Assembly: GCF_023015885.1 (NCBI RefSeq)
Contig: NZ_JALKBE010000004.1
Location: forward strand, 1 to 64,000
Length of the DNA: 64,000 nt
Direction of reading: 5' to 3'
DNA from: Aliiroseovarius sp. S1123
GTDB taxonomy: Bacteria; Pseudomonadota; Alphaproteobacteria; Rhodobacterales; Rhodobacteraceae
In this document: piece after piece, positions 1 through 8,255 of the stretch
Layout: every line of letters starts with the position of its first letter
How positions within the stretch are numbered: position 1 is the first letter of the stretch
Translations under genes and position numbers: made by a program
Notes under the pieces: model-generated
Databases searched by the model: none
Told to the model about the DNA's origin: nothing
What the model saw: the letters and a program-made list of their open reading frames with translations, nothing else

Positions 1-95
1 ACTACAACACCAAACGACCGCATAGTGCTCTGGGCTACCGCCCACCGGCCCCTGAAACCATCGTCCCGATGGAACAAACGCCAATCATGCACTAA
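1..95 (+). CDS. IS3-family transposase OrfB, C-terminal fragment (cut by window start)
   Basis: Reading in the frame of position 3 gives a 30-residue tail ending at a TAA at 93-95. It contains YNTKRPHSALGYRPP, the hallmark C-terminal motif of the DDE integrase domain (rve) in IS3-family OrfB transposases, where the normal form is YNxxRPHSxLGYxxP. The product would catalyse transposition of the element. Only the tail is visible, so intactness and subfamily cannot be judged. The frame is continuous to the window edge and looks undamaged. Confidence 0.8.
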   Translation, partial: YNTKRPHSALGYRPPAPETIVPMEQTPIMH

Positions 96-129
96 CATTC
101 AAACTGGACCATTTAGGTGGGGCTGATCA
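1..129 (+). mobile_element. Right end of an IS3-family insertion sequence (partial)
   Basis: The window opens inside an insertion sequence. The last codons of an IS3-type transposase are present (positions 3-95), followed by about 34 bases that end in ctgatca near 129, a plausible outer end since IS3-family termini usually begin TG and end CA. The left end lies outside the window, so the terminal inverted repeat and target-site duplication cannot be checked and the exact boundary is inferred. Confidence 0.7.
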
Positions 130-180
130 ATCCATGCGACGACGTTCACTACGTGGAAGTATTTCCATGATCAGCTTTCG

Positions 181-212
181 ATAAAAGGCCTCGGAACATA
201 AAGTTCCGAGGC
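181..212 (-). terminator. Intrinsic terminator after the amino-acid binding protein gene
   Basis: A perfect 10-bp stem (188-197 with 203-212) around a 5-base loop is followed on the minus strand by CTTTTAT. It lies 15 bases past the stop of the binding-protein gene. In bzt/aap operons a hairpin after the first gene can also simply raise its expression relative to the permease genes, so partial read-through is possible. Confidence 0.75.
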
Positions 213-226
213 AGTCGGGGAAGAGT

Positions 227-1243
227 TCAGCGAATTGGTGCAGCGTAGCGTAGACCGCCATTCTTCCATGTATCGTTCAGGCCGCGACCCAACCCAAGCG
301 GCGTGTTTGGGCCAACATGGCGTTCAAAGGATTCACCATAGTTGCCAACGTTTTTCAGGATCTGATAGGCGAAGTCGTTGCTCAGCCCCAGCGGCTCACC
401 AAGGTCGCCATCGACGCCAAGGATTCGTCTGATTTCAGGGCTGGTGGTTTCCGCTCTGATCTGGTCAACGTTCTCGGATGTGATACCCAGTTCTTCGCCG
501 GTATCCATCACCCACAGAGACCACCGCACAACATCACCCCATTGGTCATCACCTTGACGCACAACCGGACCCAAAGGCTCTTTCGAGATAATCTCGGGCA
601 GGATCATGTGTTCATCGGCATTTGCCAATTGCACACGAGCGGCTGCAAGTGCAGATGCGTCGGTGGTATAAACGTCGCAACGACCGGCCTCGTAGGCCGC
701 AACCACTTCCGCTTCTTTTTCGAACGCAACAATCTTATAGTTCATGTTGTTGGCGTCGAAGTAATCCTTCAGGTTCAATTCAGTGGTTGTACCGGTTGAC
801 GTACAAACGGTAGCGTCGTTCAGTTCGAGCGCACTGGAAACACCAAGGTCTTTACGCACCATGAAACCCTGGCCGTCATAGTAGGTAACGCCGGTGAAAT
901 CGAGACCCAGGGCCGCGTCTCGGCTATAGGTCCAAGTTGTGTTGCGCGACAACATGTCGATCTCGCCACCCTGCAGTGCGGTGAAGCGTGTTTTCGCGGT
1001 CACAGACGTGTAGTCAACGGCGTCCGGGTCGCCGAAGACAGCTGCAGCAACGGCACGGCAGACATCAACGTCCAGCCCCTGAAAGTTACCTTCGTCATCT
1101 GGTGCGGCGAAGCCTGCCAACCCAAAATGCACGCCGCAGACGACTTTACCATTTGCGCGTACGTCATCCAAGGTTCCTGCGTTCGCAAAGCCCGCTGTCA
1201 AGGCAAGGGCAGCAGCCGTGCCGATTGTTTTGTACGTTTTCAT
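227..1243 (-). CDS. aapJ: General L-amino acid ABC transporter, periplasmic binding protein (AapJ/BztA type)
   Basis: 338 residues. A Sec signal peptide spans about residues 1-22 with cleavage expected after ANA. The mature part is a family-3 solute-binding protein; the length, the early VVCGVHFGLAGF segment and the long C-terminal tail match the AapJ/BztA branch, which binds glutamate, glutamine, aspartate and asparagine in the periplasm. The start is supported by GGGAGA five bases upstream of the ATG. The usual partners AapQ, AapM and AapP are not seen: a terminator and then an insertion sequence follow directly. The next gene on the other side, divergently placed, is an aspartase, which fits use of imported acidic amino acids. 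Confidence 0.88.
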   Translation of the reverse strand: MKTYKTIGTAAALALTAGFANAGTLDDVRANGKVVCGVHFGLAGFAAPDDEGNFQGLDVDVCRAVAAAVFGDPDAVDYTSVTAKTRFTALQGGEIDMLSRNTTWTYSRDAALGLDFTGVTYYDGQGFMVRKDLGVSSALELNDATVCTSTGTTTELNLKDYFDANNMNYKIVAFEKEAEVVAAYEAGRCDVYTTDASALAAARVQLANADEHMILPEIISKEPLGPVVRQGDDQWGDVVRWSLWVMDTGEELGITSENVDQIRAETTSPEIRRILGVDGDLGEPLGLSNDFAYQILKNVGNYGESFERHVGPNTPLGLGRGLNDTWKNGGLRYAAPIR

Positions 1244-1469
1244 TATATTCTCCCAAGTTTTGTTTGCAGGTGAGAAGACATCTCACCCACGCTGCTCAGT
1301 TCAGCAGAGTTCAGGGGGAATTGGTCTTTTGTAGACTTGCATCCGAGGTGCGCTAGTCTAATGCATTGTAGCGTCTGTTAGCATCATAAACCGGAATTGT
1401 TTGATTCCTTGGCTTGCTTCGAAATTCACCTCATCTAAAGCGGTAAACATGGCCCATAGGAGGATAATG

Positions 1470-2834
1470 ATGAGGCACGAAACAGACGCGTTGGGAACCC
1501 AGGACATTCCTGATCAGGCGAAATACGGCGTCCACACGAAGCGCGCCCATGATAACTTTTACATCTCCGGTCAACCTCTGGCCGCCTATCCAGAACTTGT
1601 CAAAGCCCTTGCCCAAGTGAAGTTTGCAGCCAGCCGCGCGAACAACACGTTAGGCGTATTGGACCATGAAAAGGCCACCGCCATACAAGCCGCCTGCGAT
1701 GAAATCATCGAAGGAGAGCATCACGCAGAATTCATCGTGGACATGATCCAAGGTGGGGCCGGGACATCGACAAACATGAATGCCAACGAAGTGATCGCCA
1801 ATGTCGGGTTGCTGAAACTGGGGCATGAACTGGGGGAGTATCACCATCTGCACCCGAACGATGACGTGAACTGCTCTCAGTCCACCAATGACGTTTACCC
1901 AACGGCCTTGCGTCTGGCCATTCTGTCCAACATCGAAAGCTTTACCGCCGCTCAGACCCATTTGCGTGACGCATTCGAGGCGAAAGCCGTTGAATTTGAC
2001 CCGATCATGAAAGTTGGGCGAACACAGCTTATGGATGCCGTGCCAATGACGCTGGGACAGGAATTCCGTTCGTTCTCAAACACAATTGATGAAGATATAG
2101 ACCGGTTGCGAGAAGCCGCGCTGCTTTTGCACGAGGTCAATCTGGGCGGCACCGCGATCGGAACCCGAGTAAATGCTCCAGAGGGGTATTCTGATCTCGC
2201 AATCACCGAATTAAGCAGGAAGTCGGATTTCCAGCTAAAGCCCGCTCTGAATTTCATCGAAGCGTCTTCTGACCTTGGGGCTTTGATCACGTTTTCCGGT
2301 ATCCTCAAAAGGATTGCCGTGAAACTCTCGAAAATCTGCAACGACTTGCGCTTGCTTGGCGGCGGGCCGCGTGCAGGACTTGCGGAGATCAGTCTGCCCG
2401 CCGTGCAGGCCGGGTCGTCGATAATGCCGGGGAAAGTCAATCCAGTGATCCCTGAGGTCGTTAATCAGGTGGCGTTTCAGGTCATCGGCAACGATCTAAC
2501 GGTCACAATGGCGTCTGAAGCCGGTCAATTACAGCTGAATGCAATGGAGCCTGTCGCGATCCTGAACATCTTGCAGTCTTTGCGCATTCTTCGACGGGCG
2601 ATGCGAACGCTCGCTGATAAGTGTGTTGTTGGCATTGAAGCAAACATTCCGCAATGTCGCAAATCTCTGGACAACAGTCTTGTTCTGGCGACTTTCTTGG
2701 TGCCGGAAATTGGATATGCGGCCGCATCGAGATTGGCAAAACATGCCATGGCAAATGGGGTATCCCTGACCGAATCCGCTCGTGAGCTCCAGATGGAGAT
2801 TGAAGACAAACTTGTGGCCCTGAACTCAGAGTAA
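1470..2834 (+). CDS. aspA: Aspartate ammonia-lyase (aspartase)
   Basis: 454 residues. Converts L-aspartate to fumarate and ammonia in the cytoplasm. The fumarase/aspartase signature GSSIMPGKVNP sits at about residues 315-325, and the N terminus (RHETDALGTQDIP, KYGVHTKRA) follows the aspartase pattern more closely than class II fumarase or argininosuccinate lyase. The frame is open further upstream, but AGGAGGA at 1458-1464 places the start at the ATG of 1470 (1467 is an adjacent alternative). The gene stands alone and diverges from the amino-acid binding protein, suggesting a catabolic pair. Class II fumarase remains a weaker alternative. Confidence 0.88.
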   Translation: MRHETDALGTQDIPDQAKYGVHTKRAHDNFYISGQPLAAYPELVKALAQVKFAASRANNTLGVLDHEKATAIQAACDEIIEGEHHAEFIVDMIQGGAGTSTNMNANEVIANVGLLKLGHELGEYHHLHPNDDVNCSQSTNDVYPTALRLAILSNIESFTAAQTHLRDAFEAKAVEFDPIMKVGRTQLMDAVPMTLGQEFRSFSNTIDEDIDRLREAALLLHEVNLGGTAIGTRVNAPEGYSDLAITELSRKSDFQLKPALNFIEASSDLGALITFSGILKRIAVKLSKICNDLRLLGGGPRAGLAEISLPAVQAGSSIMPGKVNPVIPEVVNQVAFQVIGNDLTVTMASEAGQLQLNAMEPVAILNILQSLRILRRAMRTLADKCVVGIEANIPQCRKSLDNSLVLATFLVPEIGYAAASRLAKHAMANGVSLTESARELQMEIEDKLVALNSE

Positions 2835-3582
2835 TCCAGAAACGGTTCCTTGTTCACATGACAGACTAAGAGTGTCTCGTGGGATCGTGCCAACATGTTA
2901 AACTGCGGGACAGGTCAAGAAAATTACTACTTGGTCAAAGGCGGTAACGAGGCATTCGTTGAGTTCAATAATGATCTAGCCTCTCGACTACTGCGTTTGA
3001 TGGCTGTGAGACATGTCCAATTCATAGGTGATATCTGTGTGGGTGGAACTGAGCTCAGCTCAGTCCACGCTTCGAGTGCCCATTCCACTAGCAGTGAGCG
3101 GAAAGCTGGAGAGCGTTGACAACTACACCTTTGAAACGCAGTAGTTGTGATCTTTGCTGCATTGCGGAAAAATTTGCTGCGCTTGCGAAGAAGTGCTGCG
3201 CCAGCGCAAGCCGAAAATCCAATGTCGGGTTTGTCCGCATTGCGGTCCTTGGTGCTTCGCGCAGCGAATGACGGCATTCCGCCCTTTGTGACAGATGTCG
3301 GGTCGATCAGTTAGCCACACCTCAGCTCGATGCAGCGGTTCACGATAAACCGAACTGGATTTGCATTGTGTGTTCCAAGTTCCAACGATGAAGAATATGT
3401 GCCGGCAAGTAAATTGATGATGAGTAGGCCGTTTCGGTTCTAAGAATCAATCCACAATGTCCCCTGCCCCGCACTTGCTTAGCAAAGCCATGTATACTGG
3501 TAGCTAAGCGGTAGCTATTAGAATACAGAGCGAGAAATCTCCGACATGAAAATCTTAAAGTTTCTGATATTACTTTATAATA
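2835..3582 (+). other. Long intergenic stretch without a convincing gene
   Basis: About 750 bases between aspA and tRNA-Arg. Short open frames exist on both strands (for example 2895-3119 plus and 3340-3612 minus), but none has a recognisable domain, a good ribosome-binding site or the codon use of the neighbours, and the minus-strand one runs into the tRNA. The part next to the tRNA 3' end (about 3480-3582) is noticeably AT-rich. Because integrating elements often enter at tRNA 3' ends, it could be debris of an old insertion, but I see no integrase remnant or duplicated tRNA end. Confidence 0.5.
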
Positions 3583-3659
3583 TGGCGATCCCTGAAGGAC
3601 TCGAACCCTCAACCTGCTGATTAGAAGTCAGCTGCTCTATCCAGTTGAGCTAAGGGACC
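3583..3659 (-). tRNA. tRNA-Arg (anticodon TCT)
   Basis: The minus strand folds into a full cloverleaf of 77 bases including an encoded CCA. The acceptor GGTCCCT pairs with AGGGATC (one G-U), the anticodon stem GCTGA/TCAGC encloses the loop CTTCTAA with anticodon TCT, which reads AGA, and the T-loop is GGTTCGAGTCC. The discriminator base is G. Confidence 0.97.
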
Positions 3660-3713
3660 GCTGGACGAAGCATTACCCCCGCCGGCGGTCCACTTTCAAC
3701 CTGAAAACGCGGC

Positions 3714-3893
3714 TTAGCCGTTGATCTGCTTGGCCACGACCCAAGATACCGGCAGCGCGACCACGAATCCTGCCATCGCGGACCACAGGATCGGTTGCAA
3801 TGTATCCTGCCCGATGGTCAGGGCTGCGACCATGAAAATCCCGGCCAGAGTGGCGCCGAGAAGGATATAGATGACGGCGGCAAGACGTAACAT
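3714..3893 (-). CDS. Small two-helix membrane protein
   Basis: 59 residues, starting MLRLAAVIYILLG. AAGGAG seven bases before the ATG at 3893 decides the start against the longer open frame. Two hydrophobic segments (about residues 4-24 and 33-53) predict a tiny inner-membrane protein with both ends on one side. It closely resembles the next gene upstream in layout and C-terminal motif (GFVxxLPVSxxVA), so the two look like tandem duplicates. Short proteins of this kind occur widely in Rhodobacterales and are sometimes misnamed CTP synthetase in databases; nothing here supports that activity. Function unknown. Confidence 0.75.
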   Translation of the reverse strand: MLRLAAVIYILLGATLAGIFMVAALTIGQDTLQPILWSAMAGFVVALPVSWVVAKQING

Positions 3894-3963
3894 GTTAATC
3901 TCCTTGCATAATATTTGCTGAGAGATTTGTGCGCACCCAAAGGCACCACGGCTTTGATCCTGA

Positions 3964-4158
3964 TCAATCGCCCGCCATTGCACGCGCGACATAGTAACTC
4001 ACCGGCAGGCCGATCACGAAGCCCAACGCCGCCGCGCCCAGAAGCGGCCACAGACCCGTCACGCCGTTCACCAATGCGATCACCACCAGCACCGACGCGA
4101 CGGTCGAGCCGATGATGCCGTAAAACGTGGCGACGATTTTCCAAAGCGGTGCGCGCAT
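3964..4158 (-). CDS. Small two-helix membrane protein, paralogue of its downstream neighbour
   Basis: 64 residues. Two hydrophobic stretches (about residues 8-30 and 36-58) and a C-terminal LPVSYYVARAMAG motif that matches LPVSWVVAKQING in the gene 70 bases downstream. AAGGAG precedes the ATG at 4158. The pair are on the same strand and probably co-transcribed. No family function is recognised; a role as a small membrane-complex subunit or regulator is only a guess. Confidence 0.72.
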   Translation of the reverse strand: MRAPLWKIVATFYGIIGSTVASVLVVIALVNGVTGLWPLLGAAALGFVIGLPVSYYVARAMAGD

Positions 4159-4204
4159 GGCGGGTCTCCTTCGCAGGCGGCATAGCCCACGGGGCCCGCG
4201 CTGC

Positions 4205-4711
4205 CTACTTCTTCTTCACAAACTGCGTCAGAATGACAATGCGCTGCCCTTCCACGCGGCCCTCGATATGCTCGGGGTTGTCCGCGACAAGGCTGATCCC
4301 CCGCACCGCCGTGCCGCGCTTCGCGGTGAAACCGGCGCCCTTCACCGGCAGATCCTTGATCAACACCACGTTGTCCCCCGCATTCAGCGTGACCCCGTTG
4401 CTGTCCTTATGCTGCGAGGCCGCGGCCACATTGTCGACCCACGCCTGCGTGTCCTCGTCCAGATAGACCTGATCCAGCAAATCCCGCGCCCACGCCGCAT
4501 CCAGCCGCTTCAACATCCGCACCGACAACACCTGAACCGCCGCATCCTCGGACCACATCGAGGACGCCAGCCCACGCCAATGATTTTCATCCGACGTGCC
4601 GTCGATCTGAGCAGCACAGGTGGCGCAGATCATGACCGAGGCGTCAGCGGGTCCGCCGGGAACGGGGAAAGAGGAAAGAGGCGCGTCAGCGGCGCAGAGG
4701 GGGCAAGGCAT
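4205..4711 (-). CDS. PhnA-like zinc-ribbon protein (YjdM family)
   Basis: 168 residues from the ATG at 4711, which has CGGAG upstream; the longer frame would begin with a proline-rich stretch unlike the family. An N-terminal zinc ribbon is formed by CPLC (residues 3-6) and CATC (about 30-33). The C-terminal half carries the compact PhnA domain with GDNVVLIKDLPVKGAG and ends FVKKK. The family was named for its place in the E. coli phosphonate region, yet it is not phosphonoacetate hydrolase and its molecular role is unsettled. No other phosphonate gene is nearby, so phosphonate use should not be inferred. Confidence 0.85.
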   Translation of the reverse strand: MPCPLCAADAPLSSFPVPGGPADASVMICATCAAQIDGTSDENHWRGLASSMWSEDAAVQVLSVRMLKRLDAAWARDLLDQVYLDEDTQAWVDNVAAASQHKDSNGVTLNAGDNVVLIKDLPVKGAGFTAKRGTAVRGISLVADNPEHIEGRVEGQRIVILTQFVKKK

Positions 4712-4855
4712 AGGGGCTCCGAGGTTGGGTGAGGGAGCTATAGGGGGGATTGGGAATGGAGGGAAGGGCACCGCCACCCTTAGAAGGAGCTAGCGTCACC
4801 CAACTTGCCACATAGCCTCTATCAAGCTTCATTGGAGCTATTGTCTCTGATTAGT

Positions 4856-6091
4856 CTAGGGGATTTTTGCGATCTCAGCCGCATCTGACCACCGCATGTA
4901 AAACATCAGAAACGGATTTGTCAGGTAAAGGTAATCATCAGACCATTCCAAGACCGGTTCGCCTTTGAGCTTTCTACGGGCAATAATTTCCATCTGCCCA
5001 AGAGCATTTGAGACTTCGTGCTTTTGAGGAACATCCACGTCCCGCAACAAATTCTGGAGTGCTTCACGAATTTTATCATAGTGCAACTTCGGCTTCGGGC
5101 CTGTGTTGCCCACCGCAACCAAAATCGCCTGATAGATGTCCAAAGAGCCCGTACCATCTCTCAACCGTCGAGGATTTCTCTTTGACCTTGACTGTGGGCC
5201 CTTCGCCAGTTTCTCAAAGGTCGGGAAACCAAACTGCTCGGAGACTTGCCGATAAATTGCTTCCCTGACCGTTTTTGTGGGCAGATAATCTCTGGCAGGT
5301 TTGATGGTCTCAGTTACACTGTAATTGAGACATAACCTGCCACAAAATCTCTGCATCAGAAGCGGGCTTCCCAACGATTCCGAACAAAACTCATCGATAG
5401 TTTCAGAAGCCATCTGCATCCCCAGTTTGGGAAATCCAATACTTGCAATCTCTTTGAGATCATTTTCCGACCACTCAGGGATATTGATATGCGAGTACCG
5501 CCCCTCCATTTCCGGCTCCGCACTAATTGCATCAAACGCTCGATGGGGCACTGCAATAAGGACAACTTGCAAGCCTTCAAATACTTCAGACTTCAAGGAC
5601 CTCACCACCTCTGTCTGAAGTTTGTCTTCGAGGTAGTGAAAGTCGTCCACGATGAGGGACAGGTCACGTTCCCTCATCACTTGTAAGATTTCCTTTTTAG
5701 TGGCACCGTTAAACTTAACGGTCTTTCCATCCGAGACTTGTGTCTTTAGGCCAATTACGGCTTTGAAGCTGGCTGAAATGCTAACTTTCTCGGAAATAGT
5801 TTCTTCATCGGGCAAATCAAGATTGCGAAGAAGGCCGCCCCAAAAGTCATCGCTTCCGTCAACTTGACCGCCATCAATCCAAACTGAATCCCGCTCAGAA
5901 ATTACTTTCTTACAGAGAACCGTTTTGCCTGATTTTGTCGGACCTGTAATCGCAACAATCTTATAACCTTCAGCAAGTTCATTTCTCAGCGAACTTTCAA
6001 GGCTTAAATGTTCTCGATCAATATAAGTAACCGTCGGCATTCCACCTGCCACGAATACATTTTTCAGCTTCATTCTCTTCAAAAACCTCAT
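4856..6091 (-). CDS. P-loop ATPase of unknown function (AAA/STAND-like), AT-rich
   Basis: 411 residues from the ATG at 6091 (GAGG six bases upstream); a TTG at 6121 and an ATG at 6073 are possible starts. Walker A is GPTKSGKT (residues 50-57) and Walker B is LIVDDFHYLE (about 146-155). A basic linker with SRSKRNPRR lies near residue 310, and the end LYLTNPFLMFYMRW resembles the C-terminal winged-helix edge of archaeal-type AAA ATPases. No effector domain (nuclease, TIR, protease) is fused. Base composition is clearly more AT-rich than the flanking genes, and it stands alone between the PhnA-like gene and lepA, so recent transfer is likely. It could be a defence-type ATPase, but that is inference. 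Confidence 0.75.
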   Translation of the reverse strand: MRFLKRMKLKNVFVAGGMPTVTYIDREHLSLESSLRNELAEGYKIVAITGPTKSGKTVLCKKVISERDSVWIDGGQVDGSDDFWGGLLRNLDLPDEETISEKVSISASFKAVIGLKTQVSDGKTVKFNGATKKEILQVMRERDLSLIVDDFHYLEDKLQTEVVRSLKSEVFEGLQVVLIAVPHRAFDAISAEPEMEGRYSHINIPEWSENDLKEIASIGFPKLGMQMASETIDEFCSESLGSPLLMQRFCGRLCLNYSVTETIKPARDYLPTKTVREAIYRQVSEQFGFPTFEKLAKGPQSRSKRNPRRLRDGTGSLDIYQAILVAVGNTGPKPKLHYDKIREALQNLLRDVDVPQKHEVSNALGQMEIIARRKLKGEPVLEWSDDYLYLTNPFLMFYMRWSDAAEIAKIP

Positions 6092-6263
6092 GTAAGCCTC
6101 GATTGAGAAACGAGCAACCAACTAGCTCGCGATCCAATCTTTGGACGTATTGAAAGCACACTAGATAGTGACTTTCAACGCTAGAGAGAAACTCAATCTG
6201 GACTTCGCGGAACACCAAGATGAGAACTCACTATTTTCTCCGAAGTTCCCTTCCCCAACGGAA

Positions 6264-6286
6264 TAAAAAAGGCCGCTGACGCGGCC
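6264..6286 (-). terminator. Intrinsic terminator of lepA
   Basis: GGCCGC/GCGGCC stem with a 4-base loop (6271-6286), followed on the minus strand by six T residues (6265-6270). It starts about 10 bases past the lepA stop. Confidence 0.85.
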
Positions 6287-6296
6287 GTTTTCATTC

Positions 6297-8096
6297 TCAA
6301 TCGTCCATCTTCAGCGCGTTGATAAACGCTTCCTGCGGGATATCCACCTTGCCGAACTGGCGCATTTTCTTCTTACCGGCCTTCTGCTTCTCCAGCAGTT
6401 TCTTCTTCCGGGTCGCGTCGCCGCCGTAACACTTGGCGGTCACGTCTTTGCGCATTGCCGACAGCGTCTCGCGGGCGATGACTTTGCCGCCGATGGCTGC
6501 TTGGATCGGGATTTTGAACATGTGGCGCGGGATCAGGTCTTTCAGCTTTTCGCACATGGCGCGGCCACGCTGTTGGGCGCGGTCGCGGTGCACCATGGTT
6601 GACAGCGCGTCCACCGGCTCGTCATTCACAAGGACCGACATTTTCACAAGGAAATCCTCGCGATAGCCGAGCATCTGGTAGTCGAAGCTGGCATAACCTT
6701 TGGTGACCGATTTCAGGCGATCATAGAAGTCGAACACAACCTCGTTCAGCGGCAGGTCATAGACAACCATCGCGCGCGAACCCGCATAGGTCAGGTCCAT
6801 CTGGATACCGCGGCGGTCCTGACACAGTTTCAGCACGTCGCCCAGATATTCGTCGGGCACAAGGATGGTCGCTTTGATGCGCGGCTCTTCCAGGTGGTCC
6901 ACAACCGAAAGGTCGGGCATGTCGGCGGGGTTGTGCAGCTCGATCATCGAGCCGTCTTTCAGATAGACGTGATAGATCACCGAGGGGGCAGTGGTGATCA
7001 GCTCGATGTCATATTCGCGCTCGATCCGGTCGCGGATGACTTCGAGGTGCAGAAGGCCAAGGAAGCCACAGCGGAAACCGAAGCCCAGCGCGGCGGAAGT
7101 CTCCATTTCATAGCTAAACGACGCGTCGTTCAGGGCGAGCTTTTCGATGGAATCGCGCAGGTCTTCGAACTCGGCGCTATCCACGGGGAAGAGGCCACAG
7201 AACACCACGGGCTGGGCAGGCTTGAAGCCGGGCAACGCGTCTTCGGTGCCCTTCTTCTCATGCGTGACCGTGTCGCCCACGCGGGTGTCACGCACCTGTT
7301 TGATCGATGCAGTCAGAAAGCCGATCTCGCCCGGGCCCAGCACGTCAATCGGCTGCATCTCAGGCGTGAAGACACCGACGCGATCAACGGGGTAGACAGC
7401 GTTGGTCGAGAGCATGCGGATCCGCTCGCCCTTCTTCAGCTTACCGTCGATCACGCGGATCAGAACGATCACGCCCAGATAGGCGTCGTACCAGCTGTCG
7501 ACCAGCATGGCCTTCAGCGGCGCATCGGGGTCGCCTTGCGGGGCGGGCAGTTCGTTGACGATGGCTTCCAGCGTCTCGCGGATACCCTGCCCGGTTTTGG
7601 CGGAGACCTGAATGGCGCCGGACGCATCAATACCGATCACATCCTCGATCTGCTCGGCCACGCGGTCACAGTCGCTGGCAGGCAGGTCGATCTTGTTCAG
7701 AATCGGCACGATCTCGTGATCCGCATCGATGGCCTGATAGACGTTGGCCAGCGTCTGGGCTTCCACACCTTGGGTCGAGTCGACAACCAGCAACGACCCT
7801 TCGACCGCGCGCATCGAGCGGCTGACCTCGTAGGCGAAGTCAACGTGGCCGGGGGTGTCGATCAGGTTGAGGATATAATCCTCGCCATTCTCGGCCGTGT
7901 ATTCGATGCGAACCGTGTTCGCCTTGATGGTAATCCCGCGCTCGCGCTCGATATCCATACTGTCGAGCATCTGCTCTTTCATGTCCCGGTCGGCAACGGT
8001 GTTCGTCTCTTGGATGAGACGATCAGCCAACGTGGATTTGCCGTGGTCAATATGCGCCACGATCGAGAAATTGCGGATGTGTTTCAGGTCGGTCAT
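6297..8096 (-). CDS. lepA: Elongation factor 4 (LepA) GTPase
   Basis: 599 residues, the normal length. A ribosome-associated translational GTPase thought to act on stalled or back-translocated ribosomes. G1 is AHIDHGKST near residues 14-22, G3 is DTPGHVDF, and G4 is NKIDLP. The C-terminal domain holds the LepA-specific basic tail ([23 protein letters not shown] split over the last 50 residues). The gene is monocistronic with its own terminator. No irregularity is seen. Confidence 0.97.
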   Translation of the reverse strand: MTDLKHIRNFSIVAHIDHGKSTLADRLIQETNTVADRDMKEQMLDSMDIERERGITIKANTVRIEYTAENGEDYILNLIDTPGHVDFAYEVSRSMRAVEGSLLVVDSTQGVEAQTLANVYQAIDADHEIVPILNKIDLPASDCDRVAEQIEDVIGIDASGAIQVSAKTGQGIRETLEAIVNELPAPQGDPDAPLKAMLVDSWYDAYLGVIVLIRVIDGKLKKGERIRMLSTNAVYPVDRVGVFTPEMQPIDVLGPGEIGFLTASIKQVRDTRVGDTVTHEKKGTEDALPGFKPAQPVVFCGLFPVDSAEFEDLRDSIEKLALNDASFSYEMETSAALGFGFRCGFLGLLHLEVIRDRIEREYDIELITTAPSVIYHVYLKDGSMIELHNPADMPDLSVVDHLEEPRIKATILVPDEYLGDVLKLCQDRRGIQMDLTYAGSRAMVVYDLPLNEVVFDFYDRLKSVTKGYASFDYQMLGYREDFLVKMSVLVNDEPVDALSTMVHRDRAQQRGRAMCEKLKDLIPRHMFKIPIQAAIGGKVIARETLSAMRKDVTAKCYGGDATRKKKLLEKQKAGKKKMRQFGKVDIPQEAFINALKMDD

Positions 8097-8255
8097 AAGA
8101 AGGGGATATGAGGCGCTTTCGCCCTCTCGTCAAGCGCGCCAAACAACACTGAGCAGCGGCACTCCTCAGAGTTTAAGCTATCCTGCGGAATAATTGGCCT
8201 GAAAGTGCCATTCGTGGTAGTTTTGACGGTACTCATACATTTTTTTAAACACACT

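Noticed and set aside
2895-3119. 74-codon plus-strand frame after aspA
   Set aside because: No domain, no ribosome-binding site and low-complexity Ser-rich end; treated as non-coding.
3340-3612. 90-codon minus-strand frame overlapping the tRNA-Arg 3' end
   Set aside because: It reads through the tRNA and has no ribosome-binding site or integrase-like motif.
6894-8111. 405-codon open frame antisense to lepA
   Set aside because: Opposite a fully conserved LepA; no supporting motif.
8223-8255. Promoter with TTGACG before the unknown gene at 8256
   Set aside because: The -35-like hexamer is good, but no matching -10 at the right distance was found, so it is not listed as a feature.
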